Below the pieces are notes generated by a model. That model searched no databases. It was not told where the DNA came from and saw nothing but the letters and a program-made list of their open reading frames with translations. From Enterobacter chuandaensis (GTDB taxonomy: Bacteria > Pseudomonadota > Gammaproteobacteria > Enterobacterales > Enterobacteriaceae), in contig NZ_QZCS01000022.1 in NCBI RefSeq assembly GCF_003594915.1, forward strand, positions 1 to 32,241: a stretch of 32,241 nucleotides of DNA, given 5' to 3'. Below, in pieces: positions 15,557-24,793 of the stretch; positions within the stretch are counted from its first letter, which is position 1; every line of letters starts with the position of its first letter. A program made the translations under genes and the position numbers.

Positions 15557-16324
15557 ATGTGGATTGGCATAATTAGCCTGTTTCCTGAAATGTTCCGCGC
15601 GATTACCGATTACGGGGTAACTGGCCGGGCAGTAAAGAATGGCCTGCTGAGCATCCAGAGCTGGAGTCCTCGTGACTTCACTCATGACCGGCACCGTACC
15701 GTGGACGATCGTCCTTACGGCGGCGGACCGGGGATGTTAATGATGGTGCAACCCTTACGGGACGCCATTCACACAGCAAAAGCCGCGGCAGGTGAAGGCG
15801 CAAAGGTGATTTATCTGTCACCTCAGGGACGCAAGCTTGATCAAGCGGGCGTGAGCGAACTGGCGACGAATCAAAAGCTGATTCTGGTCTGTGGACGCTA
15901 CGAAGGGATAGATGAGCGCGTAATCCAAACCGAGATTGACGAAGAATGGTCTATCGGCGATTACGTTCTCAGCGGTGGTGAGTTACCAGCGATGACGCTG
16001 ATTGACTCCGTCGCCCGGTTCATTCCGGGTGTTCTGGGCCATGAAGCTTCGGCAACGGAAGATTCCTTTGCCGATGGATTGCTGGACTGTCCACACTATA
16101 CTCGTCCTGAAGTGTTAGAAGGGATGGAAGTACCGGCAGTGTTACTGTCTGGAAACCATGCCGAGATACGTCGCTGGCGTTTGAAGCAGTCGCTGGGCCG
16201 AACCTGGCTTAGAAGACCTGAACTTCTGGAAAACCTGGCTCTGACTGAAGAGCAAGCAAAGTTGCTGGCCGAGTTCAAAACCGAACACGCGCAACAGCAG
16301 CATGAACATGATGGGAAGGCGTAA
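15557..16324 (+). CDS. trmD: TrmD, tRNA (guanine-37-N1)-methyltransferase
   Basis: TrmD methylates G37 of tRNAs that read CUN, CCN and CGG codons, preventing +1 frameshifts. The 255-residue protein equals the E. coli length. It shows the SPOUT trefoil-knot domain with [14 protein letters not shown] and [14 protein letters not shown] around the S-adenosylmethionine pocket, and the [10 protein letters not shown] loop. The gene lies 31 bases after rimM. In E. coli its translation is kept low relative to the ribosomal genes of the operon; I cannot see the mechanism here. Nothing is missing. Confidence 0.98.
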   Translation: MWIGIISLFPEMFRAITDYGVTGRAVKNGLLSIQSWSPRDFTHDRHRTVDDRPYGGGPGMLMMVQPLRDAIHTAKAAAGEGAKVIYLSPQGRKLDQAGVSELATNQKLILVCGRYEGIDERVIQTEIDEEWSIGDYVLSGGELPAMTLIDSVARFIPGVLGHEASATEDSFADGLLDCPHYTRPEVLEGMEVPAVLLSGNHAEIRRWRLKQSLGRTWLRRPELLENLALTEEQAKLLAEFKTEHAQQQHEHDGKA

Positions 16325-16364
16325 TACGCTCCCGAATATCAGTTTACCCAGGATAAGAGATTAA

Positions 16365-16715
<351 letters not shown>

Positions 16716-16744
16716 GATTCGCTTAAGCGACATCCTGTTAGAAA

Positions 16745-16773
16745 GGGCTGGCCGAAAGGCTGGCCCTTTTTTT
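16745..16773 (+). terminator. Terminator of the rpsP-rplS operon
   Basis: GGGCTGGCC pairs with GGCTGGCCC (two G-T pairs) around a GAAA tetraloop, followed by seven T residues. Confidence 0.93.
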
Positions 16774-16847
16774 ATCCCATCGCACCTCTCGCGTTAACCC
16801 TTTCGTCATAAATCATTTACAATGCTTGCCTCTTGAGTGGAGGGGAA

Positions 16848-17252
16848 GTGGATAACGTACTGCATCAGCCTAAACGGAAACGCGCAGCGGCATTGACCGC
16901 GCTGTTTGCGATCCTGCTGATCGTGGTGGCACCGCTTATCTCCGTCTCGCTGCAGAAAGACCCCATGAGCGCGATGCCGGGCATGCATCATGATATGAGC
17001 ATGATGTCGATGGATGAGCATCACGGCGATATGTCGCACACGATGCCTGTGGACCATGCGGAAGCGTGCGGCTACTGCGTCCTGTTAGCGCATGTCCCTG
17101 GCGTGATGCTGGCGCTGATCGTTCTGCTCAGCGCGGTGCTGCAGAGGCTTCGCATTAAGCCGCCGCGCCAGGTGGTCAGCCACTGGCACTTTTTCCCCTG
17201 GCTTTACCCTGATACCCGCGCGCCGCCGCGGCAGTCTGCTTTTTCCCTTTAA
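16848..17252 (+). CDS. DUF2946-type membrane protein with Met/His-rich segment
   Basis: This 134-residue protein has two hydrophobic spans (about 13-34 and 79-99). Between them a segment (about 40-70) is packed with methionine and histidine (PMSAMPGMHHDMSMMSMDE, then HHGDMSHTMP), followed by CGYC at 74-77 and AHVPG. This matches the DUF2946 family, often found beside copper or haem-related genes. Such a segment is typical of periplasmic copper binding; that is an inference. The start GTG at 16848 follows GGAGGGG; TTG at 16833 is possible. It precedes a PepSY protein by 39 bases, likely one operon. In E. coli K-12 these genes are absent between rplS and yfiB. Confidence 0.8.
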   Translation: MDNVLHQPKRKRAAALTALFAILLIVVAPLISVSLQKDPMSAMPGMHHDMSMMSMDEHHGDMSHTMPVDHAEACGYCVLLAHVPGVMLALIVLLSAVLQRLRIKPPRQVVSHWHFFPWLYPDTRAPPRQSAFSL

Positions 17253-17291
17253 AAACGAAATCGATAACTTTTTGCCTTAAAAAGGAAAAGT

Positions 17292-18662
17292 ATGACTACC
17301 TGCACTCCGCGCGCGGCATGGGGAAACCTGCTGCGTCGCCTCCATTTCTACGTTGGGCTGTTTGTTGGCCCGTTTATCTTCTTTGCCGCGCTGACCGGTA
17401 CGCTGTACGTGGCGACTCCACAGCTGGAGAATGCGCTCTACCGGCACGCGCTCCACACGGATTCCCTGGGTGAGCCGAAGCCGCTGGCAGAACAAATTGC
17501 CGTGGCAGAGAAAGCCGTTGGTTCAGATGTGCGCTTATACGCCGTTCGCCCGGGGCTGGCTGAAGGGGAAACCACCCGCGTGATGTTTGCTGACCCAACG
17601 CTGGGGCCATCGGAAAACCGGGCGATCTTTATTGATCCGGTGAATCTTTCGGTGCTGGGGGATATGACGGTATACGGCACCAGCGGGATTTTACCGCTGC
17701 GTCAGACCATTGATTACCTGCATACCTCTCTGATGCTGGGCGATATCGGGCGGCTCTATAGCGAACTGGCCGCTTCCTGGATGTGGGTTGCCGCGCTGGG
17801 AGGTATTGCCCTGTGGTTTTATACCCGACCCAAACGGCGGATCAACAATCGCTTCCAGAACCGTCGTCGGGTGCATGTGACGCTCGGCTGGATATTACTG
17901 GGAGGCATGCTGCTGTTTTCCGCAACTGGCCTGACCTGGTCTCAATGGGCTGGGGGGAACGTAGATAAGCTGCGCGCTGAGATGAACTGGCTCACCCCGC
18001 AGGTGAATACGACACTTTCCGGCGTGCCGGAGATCGTGGATGAGCACGCCGAACACCGAGGCCATCACGGCGGGATGGTGATGCCGGAAATGGCGATGGA
18101 TCTGACGCAGTTTGATGGCGTGTTAAGCGCGGCGCGTCACGCGGGAATCAATGCCAACCGGCTGGAGATCCGCCCGGCGAAAACAATGGATCGCGCCTGG
18201 ACAGTCACGGAAATCGATCGCCGCTGGCCGACTCAGGTGGATGCCGTTGCAGTTGATCCCGCTACGATGCAGGTGCTGGACAGCACCCGATTCGAGGATT
18301 TCCCGCTCATGGCAAAGCTGACCCGCTGGGGGGTGGATTTCCATATGGGGATCTTATTCGGGCTGGTGAATCAGCTGCTGCTCATTGCGTTCGGTCTTGC
18401 TCTGTGTGTGCTGATCATCTGGGGATACCGGATGTGGTGGATGCGTCGTCCGGCACAGTCGGCAATGAATCCGGTGCAGACGCTTTCTCAGAGCTGGCTG
18501 GCGCTGTCAGGGTGGGGAAGAGGAGTTACTGTGATCATCAGCTCGCTGCTGGGGCTGGCTTTGCCGGTGATGGGCGTGAGTCTGGCGCTGTTTGTCCTGA
18601 TTGACTGGCTGCGCTGGCGAGCGGCAACAGGCGTGTCGCTCACCGAATCATCCGCTAAATAA
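17292..18662 (+). CDS. PepSY-associated transmembrane protein
   Basis: This 456-residue membrane protein belongs to the PepSY_TM family (PF03929). The N-terminus LRRLHFYVGLFVGPFIFF starts the first of about four or five spans, with further spans near 165-178, 195-215, 350-385 and 415-440. Conserved histidines lie in LHFY, DYLHTSL, RRVHVTLG and VDFHMG, as in relatives thought to bind haem or move electrons across the membrane for metal reduction. A loop at about 252-270 is rich in histidine and methionine (HAEHRGHHGGMVMPEMAMD), echoing the upstream protein. AAAGGAAAAG gives a good ribosome site. The stop lies two bases from the convergent yfiB stop. A role in copper or iron handling is inferred. 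Confidence 0.82.
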   Translation: MTTCTPRAAWGNLLRRLHFYVGLFVGPFIFFAALTGTLYVATPQLENALYRHALHTDSLGEPKPLAEQIAVAEKAVGSDVRLYAVRPGLAEGETTRVMFADPTLGPSENRAIFIDPVNLSVLGDMTVYGTSGILPLRQTIDYLHTSLMLGDIGRLYSELAASWMWVAALGGIALWFYTRPKRRINNRFQNRRRVHVTLGWILLGGMLLFSATGLTWSQWAGGNVDKLRAEMNWLTPQVNTTLSGVPEIVDEHAEHRGHHGGMVMPEMAMDLTQFDGVLSAARHAGINANRLEIRPAKTMDRAWTVTEIDRRWPTQVDAVAVDPATMQVLDSTRFEDFPLMAKLTRWGVDFHMGILFGLVNQLLLIAFGLALCVLIIWGYRMWWMRRPAQSAMNPVQTLSQSWLALSGWGRGVTVIISSLLGLALPVMGVSLALFVLIDWLRWRAATGVSLTESSAK

Positions 18663-18664
18663 CC

Positions 18665-19150
18665 CTATGGCGTGCTGATAACCACTGCGACGCGGCGGTT
18701 TTCAGCGCGCCCTTGCGCAGTACTGTTGCTGGCAACCGGGTATTTTTGGCCTAATCCCCGTGTGGTGAGATTGCTGCGCGGGATATTCGCGCCTTTCGCC
18801 CAGGCGTCGGCCACGGCATTGGCGCGTTTTAACGACAGCGCTTCGTTGTAGCTTGCTTCACCGTAATTATCCGTGTGACCGTCCATTTGTGCGTGGTTCA
18901 GGCCGGTTTGTGCCAGGCGAGAAGCCATGGACTGGATCTGCTTTTCACTTTCCGGGCGCAGTCTGGCGTCATTCTTATCAAAGAGGATGGTGTCCGACAT
19001 ACCAAGCGACCAGTCGCCGTTCAGTTCGTTAAAACCGTATGACTTCATCGCCGCGATTTGCTCAGGAGTAAATTTGCCTTGAGGCGGCGACTGACAGCCT
19101 GCCAGAACCATTGAGGCCAGGACTAACGGCGCGAAGTATCGTTTCAACAT
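18665..19150 (-). CDS. yfiB: YfiB, OmpA-like outer membrane lipoprotein
   Basis: YfiB is the outer-membrane part of the YfiBNR signalling module. In Pseudomonas it captures the periplasmic inhibitor YfiR and so releases the cyclase YfiN. The 161-residue protein has a lipoprotein signal with lipobox VLAGC, cysteine at residue 19, and a C-terminal OmpA-like peptidoglycan-binding domain (about 50-158) containing DGHTDNYGEASYNEALSLKR (partly shown). It follows dgcN by 12 bases on the same strand, so yfiR-dgcN-yfiB form one operon. It is convergent with the PepSY gene with no terminator visible between them. Confidence 0.95.
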   Translation of the reverse strand: MLKRYFAPLVLASMVLAGCQSPPQGKFTPEQIAAMKSYGFNELNGDWSLGMSDTILFDKNDARLRPESEKQIQSMASRLAQTGLNHAQMDGHTDNYGEASYNEALSLKRANAVADAWAKGANIPRSNLTTRGLGQKYPVASNSTAQGRAENRRVAVVISTP

Positions 19151-19162
19151 AGAATTTCCTTT

Positions 19163-20383
19163 CTAACTTATTGTTTTCGTACGCTGGTTTTTGACCTGGT
19201 ACATATTGCGGTCGGCTTTCTCCAGTAATGCTTCTACGGACGCATTTTCCCACGCCAGAGCAAAGCCAATGCTGAGTGACATCGATGCTTTTTGCCCGTT
19301 ATGCAGATCAAACGGACGGATAAACTGCTGCGCTAACGCAGCACAAATGTGTTGAACCTCTGGTTCAGAATGCACGCCGTACAGCACCATGGCAAATTCA
19401 TCACCGCCAAGACGGTAGGACTGATGGCGTTTATCGCCAAATTCCACCATCCTGCTGGCGACTTCAATCAGCACGCAGTCTCCTGCCGCATGTCCCCAGG
19501 TGTCGTTAATAAACTTGAAATTATCACCGTCGAGGAAAAGCAGGGCCGAGTTTGTTTTTGCCGAGGGGTCGTTCATTAACGCCGCAATGCTGTTACGAAA
19601 CGCAGCGCGGTTAGCAAGACCGGTGAGCGGGTCGTGCATGGCGGTACGAAGCAGCTGAGCGTTTTTCGCCTGGAGCTTTAGCTGCCACTCCTCCATCTCG
19701 TCCAGCAGGCTGTTGAAGTCTTCCCCAAACTGATGGAATTCTTCAATGCGCCCATCTTTCACCCGACGGGAAAAATTGCGATTGGTACGGACGTCATGCA
19801 CAACGTCGGTGATATTTTGCAGCGCCGTGACCATGCCGCGATGCAGAGACTGAGTAATGGTAAGCGCGACGACGGTAGCAAAAAGAATACAGCCGGTGAG
19901 GACGGCAAACGACATCCAGATGAAATGGCTGATAAGGCTGTCACGCGCGGTAAGACGAATTTCACCGATCTTTGCCCCGTTGTGCAGGATGGGCTGCGAA
20001 ACAGGAACGGGGAAAAGCCAGCGGCTGACCAGCGCCCCCAGCGTGTCGTTATTATCCTTCGGGTTCCAGGACCAGTAAGCAAAACGCTTATTATGCACGT
20101 TGATGACTTCCGCCACGGCGAACTGTCCCTGCTTACCCAGGGCGGCGAGCGTTTCGTTGGCCGCCAGCGAGTCGTTGAAAACCAGCGAGGCTTCCAGGCT
20201 GTGGCTCATTGTAGCGCCGGTTAATTCAAGATTCTTTTGCGCATATTGTTTTAATGTTACGACGGAGGCAAAACAGAGCAGCAGCCATATTAACGTCATC
20301 GTGATGATGACGCTTATCATGTTGATTCGTCTGAGCGTTCTTTTAAACGTTGGACGCGGTGTCGTCGTGAAATCTTTATCCAT
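19163..20383 (-). CDS. dgcN: DgcN (YfiN), membrane diguanylate cyclase
   Basis: DgcN makes cyclic di-GMP from two GTP, favouring biofilm over motility; in E. coli it also goes to the division site under envelope stress. The 406-residue protein has two membrane spans (about 23-45 and 150-178) around a periplasmic CHASE8-type domain, a HAMP segment (about 178-235) and a GGDEF domain (about 245-400) with intact GGDEF at 326-330. The inhibitory RxxD site normally just upstream is not present (RHQS there), so feedback inhibition may be absent. The ATG at 20383 fits homology; a TTG six codons upstream is less likely. Its start overlaps the yfiR stop by eight bases, suggesting coupled synthesis with its inhibitor. 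Confidence 0.95.
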   Translation of the reverse strand: MDKDFTTTPRPTFKRTLRRINMISVIITMTLIWLLLCFASVVTLKQYAQKNLELTGATMSHSLEASLVFNDSLAANETLAALGKQGQFAVAEVINVHNKRFAYWSWNPKDNNDTLGALVSRWLFPVPVSQPILHNGAKIGEIRLTARDSLISHFIWMSFAVLTGCILFATVVALTITQSLHRGMVTALQNITDVVHDVRTNRNFSRRVKDGRIEEFHQFGEDFNSLLDEMEEWQLKLQAKNAQLLRTAMHDPLTGLANRAAFRNSIAALMNDPSAKTNSALLFLDGDNFKFINDTWGHAAGDCVLIEVASRMVEFGDKRHQSYRLGGDEFAMVLYGVHSEPEVQHICAALAQQFIRPFDLHNGQKASMSLSIGFALAWENASVEALLEKADRNMYQVKNQRTKTIS

Positions 20384-20915
20384 GCTGCTTATTCCGTGCA
20401 AGCATTAATACATCCGGATTGACTCTTACGCCACTGCGCGTCAATGCATCCAGGTTAACGGAGAATCGTACCTGGCCGCGATCGATTATCAGGCAAAAGG
20501 CACTGCCAATAACACATTCCGGATTTTGCTCTGAGATTAATAGCAATGCTCTGCCCTGATATTGACTTATTAATTCAAGTTGTTTTGCCGGTGATTCAGA
20601 CCCGAAATAAATCGCATCGCACGTTGCGGCCAGAGCTTCCCGATCGTTACGTACAATAACGGGCGTATAAGGTAACTCGTTTTGCCCATTCTTGCTGCTG
20701 AGTGCATGCGTATAATGAGAAGAGGCATAGATGCAGAGTTTAGGCTGCTGCCCGGAAAGTGACGGCCATCGCGTATAGCTCACAATGCCTGAGACAATCG
20801 AGCGTACCGATTTATCCGTTTCCGTAAGCGTGCCTGCCGCTGCAGGGCCCACCATAAGGAACAGCATTAGCACCAGAGTGAGTCGGAAAAAAGAGATCAA
20901 GTATGAATTTCTCAC
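20376..20915 (-). CDS. yfiR: YfiR, periplasmic inhibitor of DgcN
   Basis: YfiR is a periplasmic protein (DUF4154 family) that represses the cyclase YfiN; redox state of its cysteines matters in relatives. The sequence matches E. coli YfiR from about VSGIVSYTRWP to the end (SAFCLII, NLDALTRSGVRVNPDVLMLAR). The start is uncertain: GTG at 20915 gives a 179-residue protein with a clean signal peptide ending near GPAAAG, and I prefer it. An ATG at 20975 would add 20 unconserved residues before the signal. A possible extended -10 (TGACATAAT, hexamer at 20993-20998) lies upstream. It is the first gene of the yfiR-dgcN-yfiB operon. Confidence 0.9.
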   Translation of the reverse strand: MRNSYLISFFRLTLVLMLFLMVGPAAAGTLTETDKSVRSIVSGIVSYTRWPSLSGQQPKLCIYASSHYTHALSSKNGQNELPYTPVIVRNDREALAATCDAIYFGSESPAKQLELISQYQGRALLLISEQNPECVIGSAFCLIIDRGQVRFSVNLDALTRSGVRVNPDVLMLARNKQHG

Positions 20916-21059
20916 CAGAATCCGCCACACCGCTCCGGAAATAGATGTCCATAAGAGTTGCGGGCAGAATACCATTGTTTATCAAAGCCGTCATTATGTC
21001 AGAAATAGCGTAATGCTGACCTAAGCTAAATCCTACAGTTGTTTATTTCATGGCGAATA

Positions 21060-21082
21060 AAAACAGGCTTAATTAAGCCTGC
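21060..21082 (-). terminator. Terminator of the yfiL-like gene
   Basis: CAGGCTT and AAGCCTG pair around AATT (21065-21082) and are followed on the minus strand by a T-run. The stem overlaps the stop codon of the lipoprotein gene. Confidence 0.85.
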
Positions 21083-21443
21083 TGGAGCGCATGCTTTCAT
21101 CTAATCCTTTTTGCCATGAATCATGCATTTTCGCTGCATTTTCAACGGTATCACAGCTGGCGGGAAAAGATTTGCCCGCTAACCCCCAAGCATGAATAAA
21201 ACCTTCTTCACACACTTTCTTCTGACCATCAGCATAGCCGCGAAGATATTCACTACGATCAACGTGGGGGTCGTTAAAACTATCGGCCAGGGTCTGGTTA
21301 TCTTTAACCGGCAAACCATTCATTGCGTCTTCTTTACCCGCACTGAACCAGTCAGGGCTCGTCCAGTCGGGCTGGAATGTGTAAGGATTAATCTGGCAGC
21401 CTGATAAAAACAGCGACAACAGCACGAGAGCAATTGAGCGCAT
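21069..21443 (-). CDS. yfiL: DUF2799-type small lipoprotein (YfiL position)
   Basis: This 124-residue protein begins with a lipoprotein signal and lipobox LFLSGC, cysteine at residue 16. The mature part is polar with GKEDAMNGLP, YLRGYADGQKKVCEEGF and AWGLAGKSFPASC; three cysteines could form a disulphide. It occupies the place of yfiL between aroF and yfiR in E. coli and looks like the DUF2799 family, whose function is unknown. The ATG at 21443 is chosen because AAGGAG is seven bases upstream; the ATG two codons earlier is only one base from that site. It has its own terminator and so is not tied to yfiR. Confidence 0.78.
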   Translation of the reverse strand: MRSIALVLLSLFLSGCQINPYTFQPDWTSPDWFSAGKEDAMNGLPVKDNQTLADSFNDPHVDRSEYLRGYADGQKKVCEEGFIHAWGLAGKSFPASCDTVENAAKMHDSWQKGLDESMRSSRLN

Positions 21444-21492
21444 AGCCATTCTCCTTTTTTCTTCAGCATAGCCTGGCGGTAGAAAACTGCTG

Positions 21493-21595
21493 TGTAATTT
21501 AAACTTTACATTTATTGCGGCATATTTTTGCTTTGAATTGAGTGGTGTAAAGTAATATTTACGTATTTTGGATTGAAATCTTTACTTGTTATGGT
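21493..21595 (+). promoter_or_regulatory. aroF promoter with TyrR boxes
   Basis: Two strong TyrR boxes (TGTAAA-N6-TTTACA consensus) are visible: TGTAAT-N6-TTTACA at 21493-21510 and TGTAAA-N6-TTTACG at 21546-21563. A weaker one, TGGATT-N6-TTTACT, lies at 21569-21586, starting 23 bases after the second. A -35 TTGGAT (21568-21573) and -10 TATGGT (21590-21595) are 16 bases apart, so the weak box overlaps the promoter. The three-box layout matches tyrosine-dependent repression of E. coli aroF-tyrA. Confidence 0.88.
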
Positions 21596-21657
21596 ATCGT
21601 TGCTCCACCTCATTGAGGAAAACAACTATCGCAAACGAGCTTTACAGGATCGCTATC

Positions 21658-22728
21658 ATGCAAAAAGACGCGCTGAACAACGTACATATCACTGACGAAC
21701 AGGTTTTGATTACCCCGGATCAACTGAAAGCAGAATTTCCGCTGAGCGTCGCGCAGGAGGCTCAGATTGAGCACTCACGCCAGACCATTTCAGACATCAT
21801 CGCTGGCCGCGATCCGCGCCTGCTGGTGGTCTGTGGGCCTTGTTCTATTCACGATCCTGAAACCGCCATTGAGTACGCCCGTCGATTTAAAGCATTAGCG
21901 GAGGAGGTCAGCGATAGCCTCTACCTGGTAATGCGCGTCTATTTTGAGAAGCCCCGTACGACCGTTGGCTGGAAAGGATTGATTAACGATCCGCACATGG
22001 ATGGCTCGTTTGATGTGGAAGCAGGCCTGAAGATTGCGCGTCGCCTGCTGGTGGAACTGGTCAGCATGGGTCTGCCGCTGGCAACCGAAGCGCTGGATCC
22101 AAACAGCCCGCAGTACCTGGGCGATCTGTTCAGCTGGTCCGCGATTGGTGCGCGTACCACGGAGTCGCAAACCCACCGCGAGATGGCGTCTGGCCTGTCG
22201 ATGCCGGTTGGTTTTAAAAATGGCACTGATGGCAGCCTGGCGACGGCGATCAACGCCATGCGCGCTGCCGCCATGCCGCACCGTTTCGTCGGTATCAACC
22301 AGGCGGGCCAGGTTTGCCTGCTGCAAACGCAGGGTAACCCGGACGGTCACGTGATTCTGCGCGGCGGGAAAGCGCCAAACTACAGCCCGGCGGATGTGGC
22401 GCAGTGTGAAAAAGATATGGAGCAGGCGGGACTGCGCCCGGCACTGATGGTAGATTGCAGTCATGGTAATTCGAATAAAGATTACCGTCGCCAGCCTGCG
22501 GTTGCGGAATCCGTGGTCGCGCAGATCAAAGACGGCAACCGTTCTATTATCGGACTGATGATTGAGAGCAATATTCATGAAGGCAATCAGTCATCTGAAC
22601 AGCCGCGCAGCGCCATGAAGCACGGCGTCTCCGTAACGGATGCCTGCATCAGCTGGGAAACCACCGATGCGCTGCTGCGAGAGATCCACAAAGATTTGAA
22701 CGGCCAGCTGGCGACGCGTCTGGCTTAA
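21658..22728 (+). CDS. aroF: DAHP synthase, tyrosine-sensitive type
   Basis: AroF joins phosphoenolpyruvate and erythrose 4-phosphate to DAHP, the first step of the shikimate pathway. The 356-residue protein equals E. coli AroF. It has the class I motifs [32 protein letters not shown] and the metal ligands in [11 protein letters not shown] and the C-terminal SVTDACISW. The start at 21658 follows CAGGAT and matches MQKDALNN of homologues; the frame is open further up but is non-coding leader. The Tyr-sensitive assignment rests on sequence similarity, on the TyrR boxes and on coupling with tyrA, 10 bases downstream. Confidence 0.97.
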   Translation: MQKDALNNVHITDEQVLITPDQLKAEFPLSVAQEAQIEHSRQTISDIIAGRDPRLLVVCGPCSIHDPETAIEYARRFKALAEEVSDSLYLVMRVYFEKPRTTVGWKGLINDPHMDGSFDVEAGLKIARRLLVELVSMGLPLATEALDPNSPQYLGDLFSWSAIGARTTESQTHREMASGLSMPVGFKNGTDGSLATAINAMRAAAMPHRFVGINQAGQVCLLQTQGNPDGHVILRGGKAPNYSPADVAQCEKDMEQAGLRPALMVDCSHGNSNKDYRRQPAVAESVVAQIKDGNRSIIGLMIESNIHEGNQSSEQPRSAMKHGVSVTDACISWETTDALLREIHKDLNGQLATRLA

Positions 22729-22738
22729 GAGGTTAGTT

Positions 22739-23860
22739 ATGGTTGCTGAATTGACCGCACTGCGCGATCAAATTGATGAAGTGGATAAGGCGCTGCTGGA
22801 TCTGCTGGCGCGCCGCATGGCGCTGGTGGCCGAAGTCGGTGAAGTTAAAAGCAAATATGGCCTGCCGATTTACGTCCCGGAGCGCGAAGCCTCTATGCTC
22901 GCCTCCCGCCGTAAAGAGGCGCAGGCGCTGGGCGTTTCACCGGATTTGATTGAAGATGTTCTGCGTCGCGTGATGCGCGAATCCTATTCCAGCGAAAACG
23001 ATAAGGGCTTTAAGACCCTCTGTCCGTCCCTGCGTCCGGTGGTGATCGTCGGCGGGGCTGGGCAGATGGGGCGCCTGTTCGAGAAAATGCTGACCCTTTC
23101 TGGCTATCAGGTACGCATTCTGGAAAAAGAGGACTGGGCGCAGGCACCGGAACTGATGAAAGATGCCGGGATGGTTATCGTCAGCGTGCCGATCCACGTG
23201 ACGGAGCAGATCGTCGGGAAGCTTCCTCCTTTACCGAAAGATTGCATCCTGGTGGATCTGGCCTCTGTCAAAAATGGTCCACTGCAGGCAATGCTGGCTG
23301 CGCATAATGGCCCGGTGCTGGGTCTGCACCCGATGTTTGGCCCTGACAGCGGTAGCCTGGCAAAACAGGTGGTGGTTTACTGCGATGGCCGTCAGCCGGA
23401 AGCCTACCAGTGGTTCCTGGAGCAGATTCAGGTCTGGGGCGCGCGGCTGCATCGCATTAGCGCGGTCGAGCACGATCAGAACATGGCGTTCATTCAGGCG
23501 CTGCGCCACTTTGCGACGTTTGCCTACGGCCTGCATCTGGCGGAAGAGAACGTCCAGCTTGAACAGCTTCTGGCGCTCTCTTCACCTATCTATCGTCTGG
23601 AGCTGGCGATGGTCGGGCGTCTGTTTGCTCAGGATCCCCAGCTGTACGCCGACATTATTATGTCTTCCGAAAACAACCTGGCGCTGATTAAGCGCTACTA
23701 TCAGCGCTTTGGCGAAGCCATTACGCTGCTGGAACACGGAGACAAGCAGGCGTTTATCGACAGCTTCCGCAAGGTCGAGCACTGGTTCGGCGATTATGCG
23801 CAGCGTTTCCAGAGCGAGAGCCGAACGCTGTTGCGCCAGGCAAATGACAGTCGCCAGTAA
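22739..23860 (+). CDS. tyrA: TyrA, chorismate mutase / prephenate dehydrogenase
   Basis: TyrA converts chorismate to prephenate and then to 4-hydroxyphenylpyruvate on the route to tyrosine. The 373-residue fusion has an AroQ-type mutase domain (about 1-90, [28 protein letters not shown]) and a NAD-dependent dehydrogenase domain with the Rossmann loop GGAGQMG at 105-111, HPMFGPDS and the helical C-terminal part. It is co-transcribed with aroF under TyrR control and is followed by a terminator. Length equals the E. coli enzyme. Confidence 0.98.
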   Translation: MVAELTALRDQIDEVDKALLDLLARRMALVAEVGEVKSKYGLPIYVPEREASMLASRRKEAQALGVSPDLIEDVLRRVMRESYSSENDKGFKTLCPSLRPVVIVGGAGQMGRLFEKMLTLSGYQVRILEKEDWAQAPELMKDAGMVIVSVPIHVTEQIVGKLPPLPKDCILVDLASVKNGPLQAMLAAHNGPVLGLHPMFGPDSGSLAKQVVVYCDGRQPEAYQWFLEQIQVWGARLHRISAVEHDQNMAFIQALRHFATFAYGLHLAEENVQLEQLLALSSPIYRLELAMVGRLFAQDPQLYADIIMSSENNLALIKRYYQRFGEAITLLEHGDKQAFIDSFRKVEHWFGDYAQRFQSESRTLLRQANDSRQ

Positions 23861-23880
23861 TGCGATGATGTATATACTGA

Positions 23881-23903
23881 AAGCCAGCAATGCTGGCTTT
23901 TTT
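23881..23903 (+). terminator. aroF-tyrA terminator
   Basis: AAGCCAGCA and TGCTGGCTT pair almost without loop, followed by a T-run. It lies 20 bases after tyrA and just before the next gene, which needs its own or read-through transcription. Confidence 0.9.
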
Positions 23904-23920
23904 CATTTTGAGGAACTGTC

Positions 23921-24793
23921 ATGGCCGAACCGCAGCTGCTGTTGAACTACACCGGGCATCTGCCCGAATGCCCGACGTGGAGCGCAGAAGAGAATGCACT
24001 CTACTGGGCCGATATTCTGGAAGGAGAGATCCACCGCTACCACCTGCCGACGGCGGAACATACCGCGCTCTCTTTCCATGAGGAGGTGGGCTGTTTCGCG
24101 CTGCGCGAGCAGGGTGGTTTTATCGTTGCGATGAGAACGGGTATCTGGCTGACCGATAAACACGGCCTGCTGCGCCGCAAGGTGTGTGATAACCCCTCTA
24201 ACCCGCAGCTGGCCCGGTTTAACGATGGAGGCACTGACCATCAGGGGCGGTTCTACGCGGGTACGTTCTGGGGGCCGGGGGATTACAACGGCGCGCTGCT
24301 GATGCGTATTGATAACGACCTGACACCAAAAGTGATCCAGTGTGATATTCACGGGCATAACGGCTTAGCGTTTAGCCCGGATCAGCAGTGGATGTTTACC
24401 TCAGACACGCCAAACGGCGTTATTTATCGCACGCCAGTTGATGAACAGGGTGAACCCGGCAAGCGTGAGGTATTTCATCAGTTTAAAGAGGGGGAAGGCA
24501 TACCGGATGGTGCGGCGATGGATGTGGAAGGCTGTTACTGGAGCGCGCTGTTTGACTGCTGGCGTATCGCACGCTTTTCACCGCAAGGGGAGCAACTGCA
24601 AGAGTATCGACTGCCGGTACGCTGCCCGACGATGGTCTGCTTTGGCGGCGATGATATGAAAACACTGTTCATTACCACCACGCGGGAAAATATGGACGCG
24701 GAGGAGGTGGCGAAGTATCCGCTCTCCGGCGCCATCTTCACCCTGCCGGTGAGTGTGGCAGGGATGAAGAAAAGCCGGTTTATCGAACGTTAG
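23921..24793 (+). CDS. SMP-30/gluconolactonase/LRE family protein
   Basis: This 290-residue protein is a six-bladed beta-propeller of the regucalcin (SMP-30) family (PF08450), which hydrolyses sugar lactones using one divalent metal. Likely metal ligands are E16 (PECPTW), N147 ([11 protein letters not shown]) and D196 ([11 protein letters not shown]), with N101 ([17 protein letters not shown]) at the substrate site, matching E18, N154, D204 and N103 of human regucalcin. The actual lactone cannot be told. No signal peptide is seen, so it is cytoplasmic. It starts 18 bases after the tyrA terminator with GAGGAACTGTC as ribosome site, and its stop codon overlaps that of convergent pheA by four bases. 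E. coli K-12 lacks a gene here. Confidence 0.85.
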   Translation: MAEPQLLLNYTGHLPECPTWSAEENALYWADILEGEIHRYHLPTAEHTALSFHEEVGCFALREQGGFIVAMRTGIWLTDKHGLLRRKVCDNPSNPQLARFNDGGTDHQGRFYAGTFWGPGDYNGALLMRIDNDLTPKVIQCDIHGHNGLAFSPDQQWMFTSDTPNGVIYRTPVDEQGEPGKREVFHQFKEGEGIPDGAAMDVEGCYWSALFDCWRIARFSPQGEQLQEYRLPVRCPTMVCFGGDDMKTLFITTTRENMDAEEVAKYPLSGAIFTLPVSVAGMKKSRFIER

